A stretch of 64,000 nucleotides of DNA, from assembly GCF_000350225.1 (NCBI RefSeq), contig NW_005178862.1, positions 186,001 through 250,000 of the forward strand, read 5' to 3'. The notes below the pieces were generated by a model, which was not told where the DNA came from, searched no databases, and saw nothing but the letters and a program-made list of their open reading frames with translations. How positions within the stretch are numbered: the stretch's first letter is position 1; every line of letters starts with the position of its first letter. Below, one piece after another: positions 20,464-31,439 of the stretch. The DNA is from Chondrus crispus (taxonomy: Eukaryota > Rhodophyta > Florideophyceae > Gigartinales > Gigartinaceae). The translations under genes and the position numbers were made by a program.

Positions 20464-21382
20464 CTATAAATCGAAGTCTTGGACTATGAATACATCGTCA
20501 TCGTCTTCGACTTGATTCGTCTGGATTTCATCGTATAGGCATCGCATAGGCCTGAGGAGGTCGATCAAAGAGGCCTTCTCGGCTGCTTTTCCCGTCTTCG
20601 GCAGTGCGGAATTCAGAAGAACAATGTTGACGGCGTCCTGGCAGCGTGATAACGTCCTCTCTAAAGTGAAGACACGAGAAGATACAGCCTTGATTGCACC
20701 AAGAATTTCCCTCTTTTCAATGGCAAGCTGCTTCTCCAAACGAGCATGCAGTTCCCGCATGACTCGAAGTACTCCGTGGTTAGAGTCTTCCTCAAATTCT
20801 CGAGAGAAATTGGAGCCCCGTGGCTGACTCGGCAAGGAACCTGCCAGGGACTCACGACGCGTGGGAACGATGACGTCTTTCACAACTGGAGTTTGGGCGA
20901 CTTCGTACATCTCTGGTCCACTAGCGTGCACAATGTCGTCGACGTCCTCCTCTGGCTCGCGTCCATGGAGCTCGAACAACCAACTTCGCCCGTTTGCGTT
21001 CTGGGTGTTCATCTTCCTCGCCTTGATCTCCATCCCCGAACAAAAGGGAAAAGTCTTCACTCGGAGACGAGCCGATGCCGCGCTTGCGCTTGCCCGAACG
21101 CGAATGTGCTGCATCGGACGGGCCGCTTCCCTGACTTCGAACAGGAAGCGAGCACGTGTCAGATGGCGGACTGCCTCGGGGCGTCCTGACCGTATTACTT
21201 GAAACCCGACGGGTTTCCTGTCTAGCTGCCGCGGGAGTAGCTTTGGCCGCAACACGAGGGGATGACCGGCGTTCCGCGGGAACCTGGGCTCCAGGCGCTC
21301 GGCTGTTAGACTTTCCACATGAGCGGCCTCGCTGATTGCCTGACGCAGCGGGTTTCTTCCCAGACCTTCTTCGCGGGGTCAT
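20464..21382 (-). CDS. Basic N-terminus plus coiled-coil protein, frameshifted
   Basis: Starts at ATG 21382. The first frame is rich in Arg, Lys, Ser and Pro with AT-hook-like and NLS-like clusters (RRRSGKK, KRKRG), then an acidic patch. Coding then changes frame at about 20950-20990, into EPEEDVDDIVHASGPEMYEV and an amphipathic helical region (LHARLEKQLAIEKREILGAIKAV), ending in an acidic tail at 20464. One base change or a tiny intron would make about 300 residues. I do not recognise the family. It is convergent with the Tudor-like gene, 95 bp apart. Confidence 0.45.
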
Positions 21383-21699
21383 GGCGCCTCAGTAGGAACA
21401 CAGGATGAGCAAAGTCGGGAAGCAAAGGGAAACAGAGGGGGAGAGAGGATTCGATGGATTGGGAAAACGTGAAAGGGTCCAAGCACGCGTCTGGTACTAG
21501 CGCAGGAAAGCATGAGCTTATTCTGGTTTGATCACGTGAAGGTTAAAGATATCACGGCCAAGCGCTGCGTTTTTAGGCAGCGAAATAGCACATCACTTTG
21601 CTACATCGACGTATCAAAAAAACATTTCCGTTACAACTCTGGCACTCCAGCAAAACATTCTGGTTCAGTCACTGCCCGGAACCAGACACGCCCCACATC

Positions 21700-22265
21700 C
21701 CCGTGCTGAATGAGAACGGTTTAAAATTTGGCAAAAGATTGCTGCTCGCGAACCAATGAAGCACGGACCACCGTTCATTGCTGGCAAAAATCCAGCATTT
21801 TTTGGCCCCAAAAATAGCCACATCATTGCTTTTATTACATTTATCATAAATTTGACCTTCCTGTGTAGGTCGTGCGACAGTAATACGCCCAGGCTAGAGG
21901 CCAGTCTTAGCCGGCGTGGTCGCAACGACAGAGTAAAAAGGAAAACAATTGAAACGTCGAGCGACAGTAACACGCCGAGGTTAGAGGCTAGTCCTAACCC
22001 GCGTAGTCGCAAGGACGGAGGAATGGAAAAGGTAAAGTAAAGGCAATAGAAGCCAGGGAAACGTCGCAAGACAGATGCCGACAATGTCGCCTAAGTCAGA
22101 GGCTTGTCTTGACCCGCGGTGTCGCACCGTCGAAGGAAATCCGTTCCCAAAAGATCCTTGACTGTTTACTGTCATTGCCCGGCGCCGTCGCTTAAATAAG
22201 CGAGGTCGCGGGGTCTTGGACATTGTCCATCCTACGGTACTACTGTACTCTATGGTGCAATGCAC
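21700..22265 (+). repeat. LTR-like relic with three structured hairpin modules
   Basis: Non-coding. It shares TTTGACCTTCCTGTGTA (21851-21867) with the presumed LTR at about 3.7 kb. It carries three copies of a nested hairpin: 21869-21929 (stem GGCTA/TAGCC), 21961-22010 (GGTTA/TAACC) and 22086-22125 (AGTCA/TGACC). Outer stems pair GCGAC with GTCGC. The loop GAGGCYWGTC is constant while the stems vary with compensation. No second terminal repeat was found, so it may be a solo LTR or fragment. Confidence 0.5.
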
Positions 22266-23400
22266 TGTACTATGCCATTACTACTGTACCTTGTCATATA
22301 CAACCTCCGGGCTGTACTGTATACAGTACGTCATCGGCCTGTAATGCCCACGTGTAGTTCGTCCGCCTGTAAGGCACACATGTAGTCCATCGGCTGGTAA
22401 TGCCCACGTGTAGTCGCGCGCCTGTAAGGCACCCGCGGCGGCGGGTGCTGTACAAATTACAAATCTGGGCTGTGATACCACAGCCATCGAAACCAAAACG
22501 CTCTTATCGCAATACAAGCCCGCCTTTTTCAGCGCAGGATGTGCACCGACCAACTCTTATGACAAGTAGACGTCAAATTAGTCTCCAAAGTAAAAGAGTT
22601 CCCTGATAAATCCATCCAACAGCTACCATTCCCCTCTTGTCGTTTCTCGATATGCAATGAGGGACCTTTCCACCTTTCAGAGGGCCCTCTTTGCTCACCT
22701 TAATGACTCTGTGCTGGGCCACGGTGCCCAAGATATGATAGATTAAATGACCGATTTTTGTAATGATCGGTACAGGGGGGGTAGCTCTATCCCTGTGCTC
22801 GGCCTCCAGTGCCACCACTTTTCCGGGCCGGTCGGGGTTTTTAGACCTTACGCAGCTTCCCGTCGTAGTTAAGAAACTTTAGTCTGATCGTTGGATTCGC
22901 GCCACTCTCCCCGTTCTGTTGGTATTGGTTTCGTCCTGAACAAAGCGCTACTCTGGGCGGGGCGCCTGTATACTTTTTCATGGTTTGGACCGATAAGGAT
23001 TTCGGGCCTAATTGGCACTTTGTTGAGCTACTCGGGCACTTTTTCTACGGAGCTTGCTGGAGTGTTCCGAGAGTCACTGGCTTTTTCCAAGAATTTTGAG
23101 CCCACTGCAGTGCCCTTGCACCTCATTCTCCTATTACACCGTGCGATACCGCAGGAGCACTGGAGTGTCACTGTCGCGAACAGTGCCCTATGGTGCGATT
23201 ACGGCATCTCTGGTGCCTCACTGTAGCTTTGTAGAACATTCTGAGGTCTTTGTCATGAAGCGAGAGCTGTTGTAATCCTTTCTAAATCCTTTTTATACAC
23301 ATCTCCGAGCTGCCAACTACGCAATGCATACAGCCTTACCATGTTGAGGATACAAGATATCACATAAAGTTTGGAAGTATCTGTCCCTCGTCTACTTTAA
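22240..23400. other. Non-coding; subterminal repeats of the adjacent transposon
   Basis: Contains a short alternating repeat at 22330-22435 (GCCCACGTGTAGT and CGCCTGTAAGGCAC blocks, about 32 bp each). From 22980 to 23230 there are many GGGCAC/GTGCCC and GTGCGAT motifs, also present at 27870-28010 on the other side of the piggyBac-like genes. These look like subterminal motifs of that element. Confidence 0.45.
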
Positions 23401-23410
23401 TAATATCATT

Positions 23411-23755
23411 CTATGTATTTCTACCTCTAGTTCGCCGTGTCAAACCGGCAGCAAACTCAGTACGCTGTTCGTCTGTTGCCTGCCTGCGTTTCAGTACGGG
23501 AACTGAATGCCAGGTTTCCCAGCAGTTCTCACAAATAGGCTGGCGACAGGTACTGCACCATTGCGACCCATGTGAGCCAAACTTCTTGTTGTGCTCCTTA
23601 CCTCGTTCTTTGTGGGTGACAGTGTAGCTACATAGAACACAATAGGCCCGATTGGCAGACACAAGATCGTGTGCAAGATTCTTATTAAGCCTGCGAACCT
23701 TGGCAGGTCCCAAATTATAGCGTTCTGCAGCTCTTCGCGCAAATGCGGGTTTCAT
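23411..23755 (-). CDS. Cysteine-rich C-terminal domain of piggyBac-like transposase
   Basis: A 114-residue segment with a CVLC...C..C...C..C...H arrangement (WCSTCRQPICENCWETWH at about 23505-23560). It matches the cross-brace cysteine-rich domain that ends piggyBac-type transposases and binds their terminal repeats. It lies in the same frame as the large transposase ORF ending at 23813. The junction AAGGAGTGAGTA reads like a 5' splice site over the TGA stop, so the two may be exons of one gene. Confidence 0.6.
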   Translation of the reverse strand: MKPAFARRAAERYNLGPAKVRRLNKNLAHDLVSANRAYCVLCSYTVTHKERGKEHNKKFGSHGSQWCSTCRQPICENCWETWHSVPVLKRRQATDEQRTEFAAGLTRRTRGRNT

Positions 23756-23812
23756 AATGGCTTTGTCTCCTACTCTTTTTATCCCGTTCGGACCTTGGGA
23801 TACATGCTTTAC

Positions 23813-26578
23813 TCACTCCTTCGCCAGCTGACGGGCGAATCTGCCGAATGTATCACATTGTGATACACGGTGGCGGAGGTTACTGTAGCCTTTTTGCCCT
23901 TTAAAATGTGAGTGAGATTCTTTAAGGAGGCCTTTGCGCTCTGCAACACTGAGGCGGTACATCACGGCACCATTGTTAACTTGTGTCGCGAGAAGCCGTG
24001 CAATTATACTTACGACGGGGTTCTCCGACGTGTTAGTTCTTGACAATGTCTTTAGAATTCTAGATACCACGTCAACACCTCCTTTTGGCCTGGTTCCAAA
24101 CACAGCCGGCGTCAGCCGAATCATCCTTGAGGGGGGCAGCGGAAGGCCACGTTTCTGAATGAGTCTTATGATTCCGAGGCTGATAGAATAGTACGACGCA
24201 AAGCTGTGCAAGTCGGATGCATAGCTTTTCTTCAGCAAAGTGTCGTATTCTCGGGGTATCTCCTCTGGCTTTAGCCCAATCCAGAGAAATGCAGACTGCT
24301 CTACTGCCTCAAGACACCAAGTGTACTGATGCAGTAGCAGGCTCTTGAACTCCAATACGGCTGCATAAATAATTCCACCTGTAGCAGCTCGGCCTCCCTT
24401 CCCGACGACGTAAACAACCTGCCTCACACCCAGCACGGCTGCATGATGCAGGCGTTGTGCCCTATTTTTAGAGGATGGTACAACCTTTTTAAATAGTTCC
24501 GTGTCTTCTGCATCACCCTCAATATCAGAAACTACTATTAAAGGGCCGCAGTGTGAACTGATTAACTTTGCGTCCTCTAACGTTTTTGGGGCCGTCATAG
24601 TTTTCACTTCAATTGCAGCTGGATGAGTTCCTTTCAGCTCCCCGAAGTAAATTCCACACAGTGCGTCTGGACTGTCGGCCAACATCGTGTTGACAGGATC
24701 ACATACCAGTCCTGTAGCTCTAATAAATGACACATTCATTTCATGCCCGCTTACTCTAGAGTACACTGTACTGTTCTGTGAACTCTGTTCATTCCTTCGA
24801 TAGACGCATTCTGTTTTCGTGAAGAACTCTGGGAGGGCCTGTAACACGTATACCTCATTCAAAGAGCCCTCCCTCATGCCAACTGTCGAAACCAACGGCT
24901 TCATAACCCACGCCTGTAGGGAAGCCTCTTGAAGAGCCCGTATGAGCTTTACGGATTTAGATGACCAGCTTTCCTCTTCATTCGTGTCAGCAGGATGCTT
25001 CTGTGGCACAACTAACTGTCTTGTGCGCAGTTCATCCTGTGCCTGAACCAATGCATCAACAAGATGCCTCCTCAGTAGTCTACCCTGCACCTGTGGCATG
25101 CGGTCCAACTTTTCCAAGATTTCTATCAGAGCGTCGCGCCTCTCGCCCGCTATTCTAGATCGAGACATACTAAGGACTGCCTCTTTCAGCGAGGCACTGT
25201 CTAGCTGGGCGGGAGGGCGGCGCTTCTGGACCCCGAGTGCCCCGAAGACAATATCGAATCTGCCGTTGACACGTATTTTGCATGCATTTGAGTCGTCTGG
25301 AACGGGCCCAGCACCACTCGATATTGTTCGCCCTGCTAGAAGGTGTGAAAGCCCTTCAATGCTTGCTTCATAGTTTCCAGCTACGGCCTGTAGAAAGCCA
25401 TGGGATGTACGCGACGTAAATTTAATAGCCCGCAGCAGAAACCACACCGGGTCCTCACTTTGATAGAAAGTCAACATGACCACCTTATTTAAAACCTGTT
25501 CAACTGCAGTTCGTCCTGCATTGTGTGGGACTCCGGTGTGTCTAGGCGCACTCGTGCCCTCTTCTACAGCGTCAAAGATCGTCTGTTTGATGACGACGTC
25601 ATGGAGACCTTCATTATCTCCCCGAAATCTGTCGTATGGGACCACTGTCAATCCCCGTGACCTGAAAAGGCGGGGGTTATTCACAACCATAGAGGCTATG
25701 CGCCCTGAGCAGCTTTCTCTATAGAGAACGGCTTCTACAGTACGCCCGTTGTTCACAGCAGAACTCGTCTTCAAGCGAGCATTGTAGACTGCTCTACAGC
25801 CCCACTCTGAGACCACCATGCCCCGGTGACGGGCCCGAATTGCCCCATCCCCAAAAACGTAGGGGTATGAAAGATCACTCTTGTGGGTTCCTATTAAACT
25901 GATTCCAAGAACATTGGACAAGAAGTCCAGAACCTCCTTAGAGTTATACCCCCTATCGGCGGCCACAATAGCATCCGTCATTGGATGCAAAGAACCAGTT
26001 GTAGCAGCGCCCTGTATCCTTTGAATTAGCCTCTGCCATATATGAATGATGCGCTCCCCCACTCTAGTAAAGTGGCATGCGAAGAATACAGGATGTAAAG
26101 CGGAACAGGCTGCATTACTGACAGGACCGAGGCCTTTCTTTGGGTTGTTATGTTGGGCTAGACTTGTCAGGGTGATAACCCCCCTGGATGACATCCGTAG
26201 ATGATCATCATCTAGGGATATTATAGTAGATCGGGGAACATAAAGCAGCCTCCTGTTACATGCTGCCACCTCCTGCTCGATCTCTAGAATTAAAGCCGTA
26301 GCTCTTGTGTTGCTTCTAAACCAACCCGTGCCGCTGTAGTCAATAGCATTGCGCCTGTCACGGGCACCACTCAGAGCTGACCAGACCTGCATGTATTTTT
26401 GCGAAGTGATACCGATTTGAAAGAAGTGCTCGGACTCGTCAGGGTCGCAGACGGTGCTGGGAGACTCATCATAGCTTGCGCATAAAACGTGCAAGATAAT
26501 GATTCCCAGCATCTCATGGGCAGAAGTCGGAGGTTGCCTCCGCAGACGTAGTCCTCCGTTGGCTACAGCAGCCAGCTT
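23813..26578 (-). CDS. piggyBac-like DDE transposase with PD-(D/E)XK-like insertion
   Basis: About 900 residues. STIISLDDDHLRMSS (about residues 93-107) and IVAADRGYNSKEVLDFL followed by SLIGTHKSD fit the first and second acidic blocks of the piggyBac/IS4 DDE fold. Around residues 610-637 a LADSPDAL...AAIEVKTM pattern has the spacing of a PD-(D/E)XK nuclease core. In frame upstream, past TAG 26579-26581, lies the acidic N-terminal ORF. The cysteine-rich end follows downstream. ATG 26512 may not be the real start. The family call is by motif only; other DDE families with a GY..L..GT block are possible. Confidence 0.5.
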   Translation of the reverse strand, partial: KLAAVANGGLRLRRQPPTSAHEMLGIIILHVLCASYDESPSTVCDPDESEHFFQIGITSQKYMQVWSALSGARDRRNAIDYSGTGWFRSNTRATALILEIEQEVAACNRRLLYVPRSTIISLDDDHLRMSSRGVITLTSLAQHNNPKKGLGPVSNAACSALHPVFFACHFTRVGERIIHIWQRLIQRIQGAATTGSLHPMTDAIVAADRGYNSKEVLDFLSNVLGISLIGTHKSDLSYPYVFGDGAIRARHRGMVVSEWGCRAVYNARLKTSSAVNNGRTVEAVLYRESCSGRIASMVVNNPRLFRSRGLTVVPYDRFRGDNEGLHDVVIKQTIFDAVEEGTSAPRHTGVPHNAGRTAVEQVLNKVVMLTFYQSEDPVWFLLRAIKFTSRTSHGFLQAVAGNYEASIEGLSHLLAGRTISSGAGPVPDDSNACKIRVNGRFDIVFGALGVQKRRPPAQLDSASLKEAVLSMSRSRIAGERRDALIEILEKLDRMPQVQGRLLRRHLVDALVQAQDELRTRQLVVPQKHPADTNEEESWSSKSVKLIRALQEASLQAWVMKPLVSTVGMREGSLNEVYVLQALPEFFTKTECVYRRNEQSSQNSTVYSRVSGHEMNVSFIRATGLVCDPVNTMLADSPDALCGIYFGELKGTHPAAIEVKTMTAPKTLEDAKLISSHCGPLIVVSDIEGDAEDTELFKKVVPSSKNRAQRLHHAAVLGVRQVVYVVGKGGRAATGGIIYAAVLEFKSLLLHQYTWCLEAVEQSAFLWIGLKPEEIPREYDTLLKKSYASDLHSFASYYSISLGIIRLIQKRGLPLPPSRMIRLTPAVFGTRPKGGVDVVSRILKTLSRTNTSENPVVSIIARLLATQVNNGAVMYRLSVAERKGLLKESHSHFKGQKGYSNLRHRVSQCDTFGRFARQLAKE

Positions 26579-27669
26579 CTACATTAAACTCTCCGGCAAG
26601 AATGTCCTGACAGTCTCAAGACGAGTGAAATTCTGACCCTCATCAACAGCTGTACGACTGGTAACCCTACAGGATGCAATAAGTCGGCGAGTTCTTATGT
26701 CCTCCCCGACATGTAACAACATCTGTTTAGCTTCCTCCAAATATCGGCCATATAGAGCCCTGTCGACATCGTCGAACTCTACTTCAACTTCCGCGAAGGG
26801 GGAAATGTACTCCCAGTTATGTAGTCCTCCTTCCTGGTCGTTACACGCATGCTCTGCAGCTTCCTCTTCTGTAGCACAGGGTTCTACCATATTCGCATTT
26901 AATTGGTTAGCCCATCCAACCCAACGTTCGTCGTCTGCCTCATAAGAGAGGCCAGAGTATAAGTCCTCAGACACAGCGCCAACCGAGGTAGGCATTTCAA
27001 CAGAATCAGATACAAAAGCAGAGAGAGGACGCAAAGAACGAAGTTCTCTTTCATCAATATCACATTCAACATCGGAGCCTGTACTGCTGTTTGTGCAGCT
27101 GTCCATATCCGTTGCCTCTAGAATACCAACGGCAAGACTTTCCTGACTGAACGGGGCATCGTCCCCATCTAACGAGTCTGCGTTAGCCGGGTCGTTTTCC
27201 AATTCTGGAATGGGGGCCTGCGTAAGAACGATGGGTTCTACTTCACTTAACTGTTGTACTTCTGACCAGCAACAGAACATGCACGTTGGGGAGAGCTTGA
27301 CGGTTGAACGGCTGAGGCGCTCTCTTGAAAAGAACCTGTGTCCGTCTGACGCTCCGGATATCGTGACGTGCTTGTTCTGGGGTTCTGTTCGATCTCTCTG
27401 TAGTCCAATGCGACAAAATCCTCCCCTGATTCGGAATCTTCTGTAAACAGCTCTCTGATCGTCTGTGTGGAAGGGACATTATTTGGGCGGTTTTGATAGA
27501 TGGGAGAATTTGGAACTGAGTGCGCGGAGGAACGAGTGTGCTTCTCAGTGTCCGCGGACAACTCACGGACTGACTGCTCATTGATATTATGAGACGCCCA
27601 GGCGAGTGCTACAGGGCCTACGCAAAGTCCTGGTGCAGTCGATGTTGAACGAATGCCTGCAGACCTCAA
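26579..27669 (-). pseudogene. Acidic N-terminal region of the piggyBac-like transposase
   Basis: An acidic, serine-rich frame (26579-27280) is preceded by a further open frame (27247-27669), one base out of phase. Acidic disordered N-termini are usual for piggyBac-type transposases. The TAG at 26579-26581 is the only codon separating it from the catalytic ORF in the same frame. Two lesions, one amber and one shift, are needed to explain it as one gene. No domain is recognised. Confidence 0.45.
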
Positions 27670-27829
27670 TGGAAGTCTACGATAGCTTTCTAAACTATGT
27701 TGCCTTTACGCAACCACGATGTAGACGTAACATGCTTCTACAGTGCTGGCGGCGGTCAGGGCCCTGTAGTTTCGATGCTGCACTGGGGATAACTGGTGAA
27801 ACTCAGTGCCGGAGTGGCCCCACACAGTG

Positions 27830-28295
27830 AAGGGCCGGTGATTGGTCTACATTGCGGCGAAAATCTCCGATCCCAGCAGCTAGGGCACTGAGTGTAAGGT
27901 GCCTTTGTGCCCCCTTCAATGGGCTACTTTTTTTCACTGAAAGAATGGCACGATACGTTGTTGCCCGGAAATCGGGCACGATAGGAGCACAGGGCTATAT
28001 CGCACTGTTTCGGGCTTGACATGAAATCAGCCACGTGTATGACATTACACACGTGTCGCTCTAGAAGCCCCTAGTAGAGGCCGTACTGTACAAGCGACCC
28101 GCACAGTACCTCCAACTTTGGCTTATGGCGACGGCGGTTGAGGAGTTCTGCCCAGTTCCACCTCATTAGTGACTATACGCCCGAAGAATTGAGAAACGAT
28201 TTTCCGTCTTGTGAGGAAAAAAACGTACACTGAAAATTCTTTTGCAGAAATCTGCAATACATATCAGCTCAACATTGCTCATATCCCATTAGTTA
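27830..28295. other. Transposon flank, GGGCAC-type subterminal motifs
   Basis: No coding frame. Repeated GGGCAC, GTGCC and CGATA motifs at 27870-28010 mirror those at 22980-23230, supporting a terminal region of the piggyBac-like element. Exact ends and target duplication are not clear. Confidence 0.4.
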
Positions 28296-28501
28296 GTGAA
28301 GACGCATGAGGAAAACATCGGGGACATATGTTCTAAGATTCCGCGGGAAAAAGGAGTCACAACCTCTACAACAAAAACCGAAGACCAAACTGCACACAAC
28401 CCCGGGCCTCCCCTGACCCAAACTGCCCGAAACCGTCTTTCTTTCCCCTCTGCTCCCCCTATCAGGACCTTCCTTCCTCCTCTTCCCCTTCCCAGACACG
28501 T

Positions 28502-29317
28502 ATGGTAAGCGTTGTAGAAGACGGAGCCCTCCCTGAATCAAGCAGTGGTGATCAAGACGAACGCAAGGCGAAAAGCGGCCGGCACTCAAGGTTCTCCGTT
28601 CAAGAGGATTTAATTATCGTCCGCGAAGTGGCTGCTTCTGGCGCCCATGTTGCTGCGTATGGCAAGACCAAGTCTTTGTTTGAACAGGTCGCGGAGAGGT
28701 GCAACTCCAACAATGGTATGTCCTGCTCCCTGTCTTGGAAGCAACTACAGGACAGATATACACGACTGCAGAGCTCTTTTGATAAAGAAGACCGCCTCAC
28801 GCATGAACGCTCCGGCATCGAGGGAAGACAGCTAAGTGAGCTGAACGAGCTGCTTTCGCAAATGCGTGAGGCGAGAGAAGACATCAAGGCCAAGAAATCA
28901 AGCGACAAGAATAAGGTTGCCAAGGATCTGGAAGAGAAGGAGCGAATAGGACGCGATCTGGTCGCAACGGCAATGTCACGGGGAGCCCGGCTGGGCCCTG
29001 ACTACCGTAGTGACGGTAAGGGCAGTGAAAGCGATTTGGACGAAACCCCTCGCCCAACGAAGAAGCGAAAGCGAACGTCGCCCTCGATCATGCGTGGATA
29101 GCTTGCCGTCTTTGGTGAGCAACTCAAAGAGTCGGACTTGGCACGCATCGCGTTGGAGCGAGAGCAATTAGCACTAGACCGGGAGCGCTTCGTAGCAGAA
29201 TGCACTGAGCGTGCTCAGGAGAGAGAGGACCGGGCTGCAGAGCGTGCGGCGTTGCACAAGCTGGAGTTGGACAAGCTCAAGGTGATGATGGAGGCTTTTA
29301 GCGGGAGAAAAAATTAA
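28502..29317 (+). CDS. SANT/Myb-like protein of a PIF/Harbinger element (amber codon inside)
   Basis: Starts at 28502 (ATGGTAAGC). Residues about 28-95 (RFSVQEDLIIVREV..., then SLSWKQLQDRYTRLQ) form a SANT/trihelix-type DNA-binding domain, the usual second protein of PIF/Harbinger transposons, which brings the transposase to the ends and to the nucleus. After KKRKR the frame meets TAG 29099-29101 but continues for about 70 more codons of clean coiled coil (EREQLALDRERF..., LHKLELDKLKVMMEAF) to TAA. The continuation has the family's typical C-terminal character, so the TAG is either read through or recent. It is divergent in orientation to the transposase at 30.3-31.4 kb. Confidence 0.62.
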
Positions 29318-30249
29318 ACACCATGCAGAGCTCTGTTGTGCGAACAAACAGCACACACTAAACCCATTCGATCACTTCCTGCCAACACGGGCCTGTACAC
29401 AACTGTCCTGCCGTCTCTCCTCTCTCCCAATCCGCCCAACCTCCCGACCCCCTCCGGCTTACCTTTTTCTCTCCCTCTCAACCAGACCTGCCCGCGCCCC
29501 TCTACATGCAAACACGGGCCCGTACAAAACTGTCATGCCTTCCGCCTTCTCTCCCAATCCGCCCAACTTCCCGACCCCTTCCATCTCACCTTTCGCTCTC
29601 CCTCTCAACCTGCCTCGACCCCCGCGCTCCGCTACACCGCCATTTCAGCGCCCCCCCATGCTCACTTGCCCTTCCGCCCACGACTCCCGTTCCTACTTCT
29701 CGTCCTCCTCGTGTTCGTCTTTCCCTTGCCGTTCCCGGCGACGCCCACGTCGCTCCTCCAGCTTCGTCCCCCGGCTCTCGCGCACTCACGTGCGCGCCGC
29801 TACTTGCCGAGCCAGTCGGGCCGCATCTGATCTGTACGCGGGCGCGCCCACTTCTGCACGCGCTTAAAGCGCACGAAGCGCCCGCACGGCCTGGGGCTGC
29901 GCACGCAGCCGCCACGCCTCTCTCACGAACACGTCCTGCTGTCATCTGTGCCGGCTGTCATCGGCGACGGCATCAGCCACCGAACCTGCATCCTCAATTC
30001 CGAGCTGAAACTCGCCCTCGCCCGGCGTCTCACCTAATCACACCGCCTGTCCCGCTGCGGCTCGCTCGCGCGGCACGACCCGCTCGAAGTAAAGCGCTTG
30101 TTCGGCTGGGGCCGCCCCGAACTGCCAGGCACCCACCTGCTGGGCTGCCCCTGCTCGGGGTCTCCTACGTCATGCATGCAGTCCGCATGCATACTAGTGC
30201 CTTGTTGTAGGGACTGAGTCCTCGAAGTCAGCACTATCGTAGCCTCTTT
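29318..30249. repeat. C-rich region with a 126-bp direct duplication
   Basis: 29387-29512 and 29513-29640 are two diverged copies (ACACGGGCC.GTACA.AACTGTC.TGCC, then CCCAATCCGCCCAAC.TCCCGACCCC). The rest is a very C-rich, GC-skewed stretch lacking stops by composition. Long open frames here are low-complexity and not supported as genes. Confidence 0.6.
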
Positions 30250-31431
30250 TTAATCTTCCGTGTGCATTGCTAGGTACTGCTCTAGGCTGGGAGGTGCGCA
30301 GTCAAAGTACTGCGCGATTTGGTTGGGATAAATACAATTCCTGCAGTTGCTGAGGAACATGCAACAGAGGAAAAGCAATCCAACCGGCCCTTCTAAAAGC
30401 TTCATCTTGCGCTTAAAGTCAACTATGGTGAAGTGCATTTTCACCCCTTTAAAAATCCATTCAACGGTGATGCGCATTCCAGACATCGCGCCGTTGAATG
30501 CAGATTGAGCCCCTGCCACCAGACTTCCCTGAAACGGTACTTCTAAATTCCATCTACGGCTGTAACCCGAATCTCCGTATAAGCAGTACCGCGTTCCCGC
30601 CACCTCTAGAACTCCGGGAAGGAACGTTTCAAGCCCACTATCAACGTACAGCGTCCAGTCATGTCTACGGCCCTCCATGGGGCCAGCCGCATGCAAAATT
30701 AGTCCATCTGAAGTGTTTACAGCCTGATATTTGAGCGCATACTTGCGTTTGTGGCCGTTGTAAACAACACGCCGACGCCGTTAACCTTTGGGTCGCGCTG
30801 TGCCGATAACAGTCCCGTCTATGAATCCCACACAGTTGGGCAAGGCCATGCCTTTTTTGTGTACAGCCTCGGCGTACATAGCAGCTCTCGGCTGTAAGAA
30901 AGAGGGTGCGATCGACGTCATAACATGTTTATGGACCTGCCACATGTTCTCTAGAGCTTCCCAGTATATTTCGGACAGGTGCGGGTGTCTCTTTCCGAAG
31001 AGCATCTCCAGATCCGTCCACCGCGCCGGGGATGATACTCTGCGAAGAACAAGACACGTGGCTAGAATACTTGTCACCGCATAGCGGTTTCGAGAGGTAG
31101 ACCGTTTCATGGGAGGCCAAGCAACGGCCGCAACCATCCTTAGAACGTGCTTGTTCTTAAAACGGAAGAGAAGCAGGCACTGCTTGTCCCCTAGAGCGTT
31201 GAAGTTAAAAGGAAAGTCGCTGACTGATATACGGTTGTAGCGCGTCAAAATGGTCTCTTCCTCGTTTGCCTCATGTTGTGCTAAGGTAGCCAGTTGCAAC
31301 AAAACTGCAGAGGAAGAAAACGCCGATCTCGGAGCTTTCGTGCGTCGTCGCCATACAGCTCCGGTAGCTACAGACAGAGCTGTTGCTCTGCGACGACAAG
31401 CAGATAATGTGTAATCCGCCTGTGTCACCAT
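30250..31431 (-). pseudogene. PIF/Harbinger-type DDE transposase (DDE_Tnp_4)
   Basis: One frame from 31431 to 30250, broken only by TAA 30781-30783. The first part has a winged-helix-like N-terminus and VGFIDGTVIGTARP, the first catalytic Asp. Directly after the stop comes VVYNGHKRKYALKYQAV. Next are HAAGPMEGRRHDWTLY (G.rhD, second conserved Asp block), YGDSGYS and MRITVEWIFKGVKMHF (the VE...F.G..K block with the final acidic residue). This is the canonical order of Harbinger transposases. It pairs with the SANT protein at 28.5 kb. The single TAA is the only non-amber interruption of this kind for which I have firm framing. Confidence 0.72.
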
Positions 31432-31439
31432 CTTGAGAC

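Noticed and set aside
29336..30234. Long open frames of 164-234 residues in the C-rich stretch
   Set aside because: Low-complexity Pro/Ser/Arg composition, several frames open at once, a direct duplication underneath and no family character.
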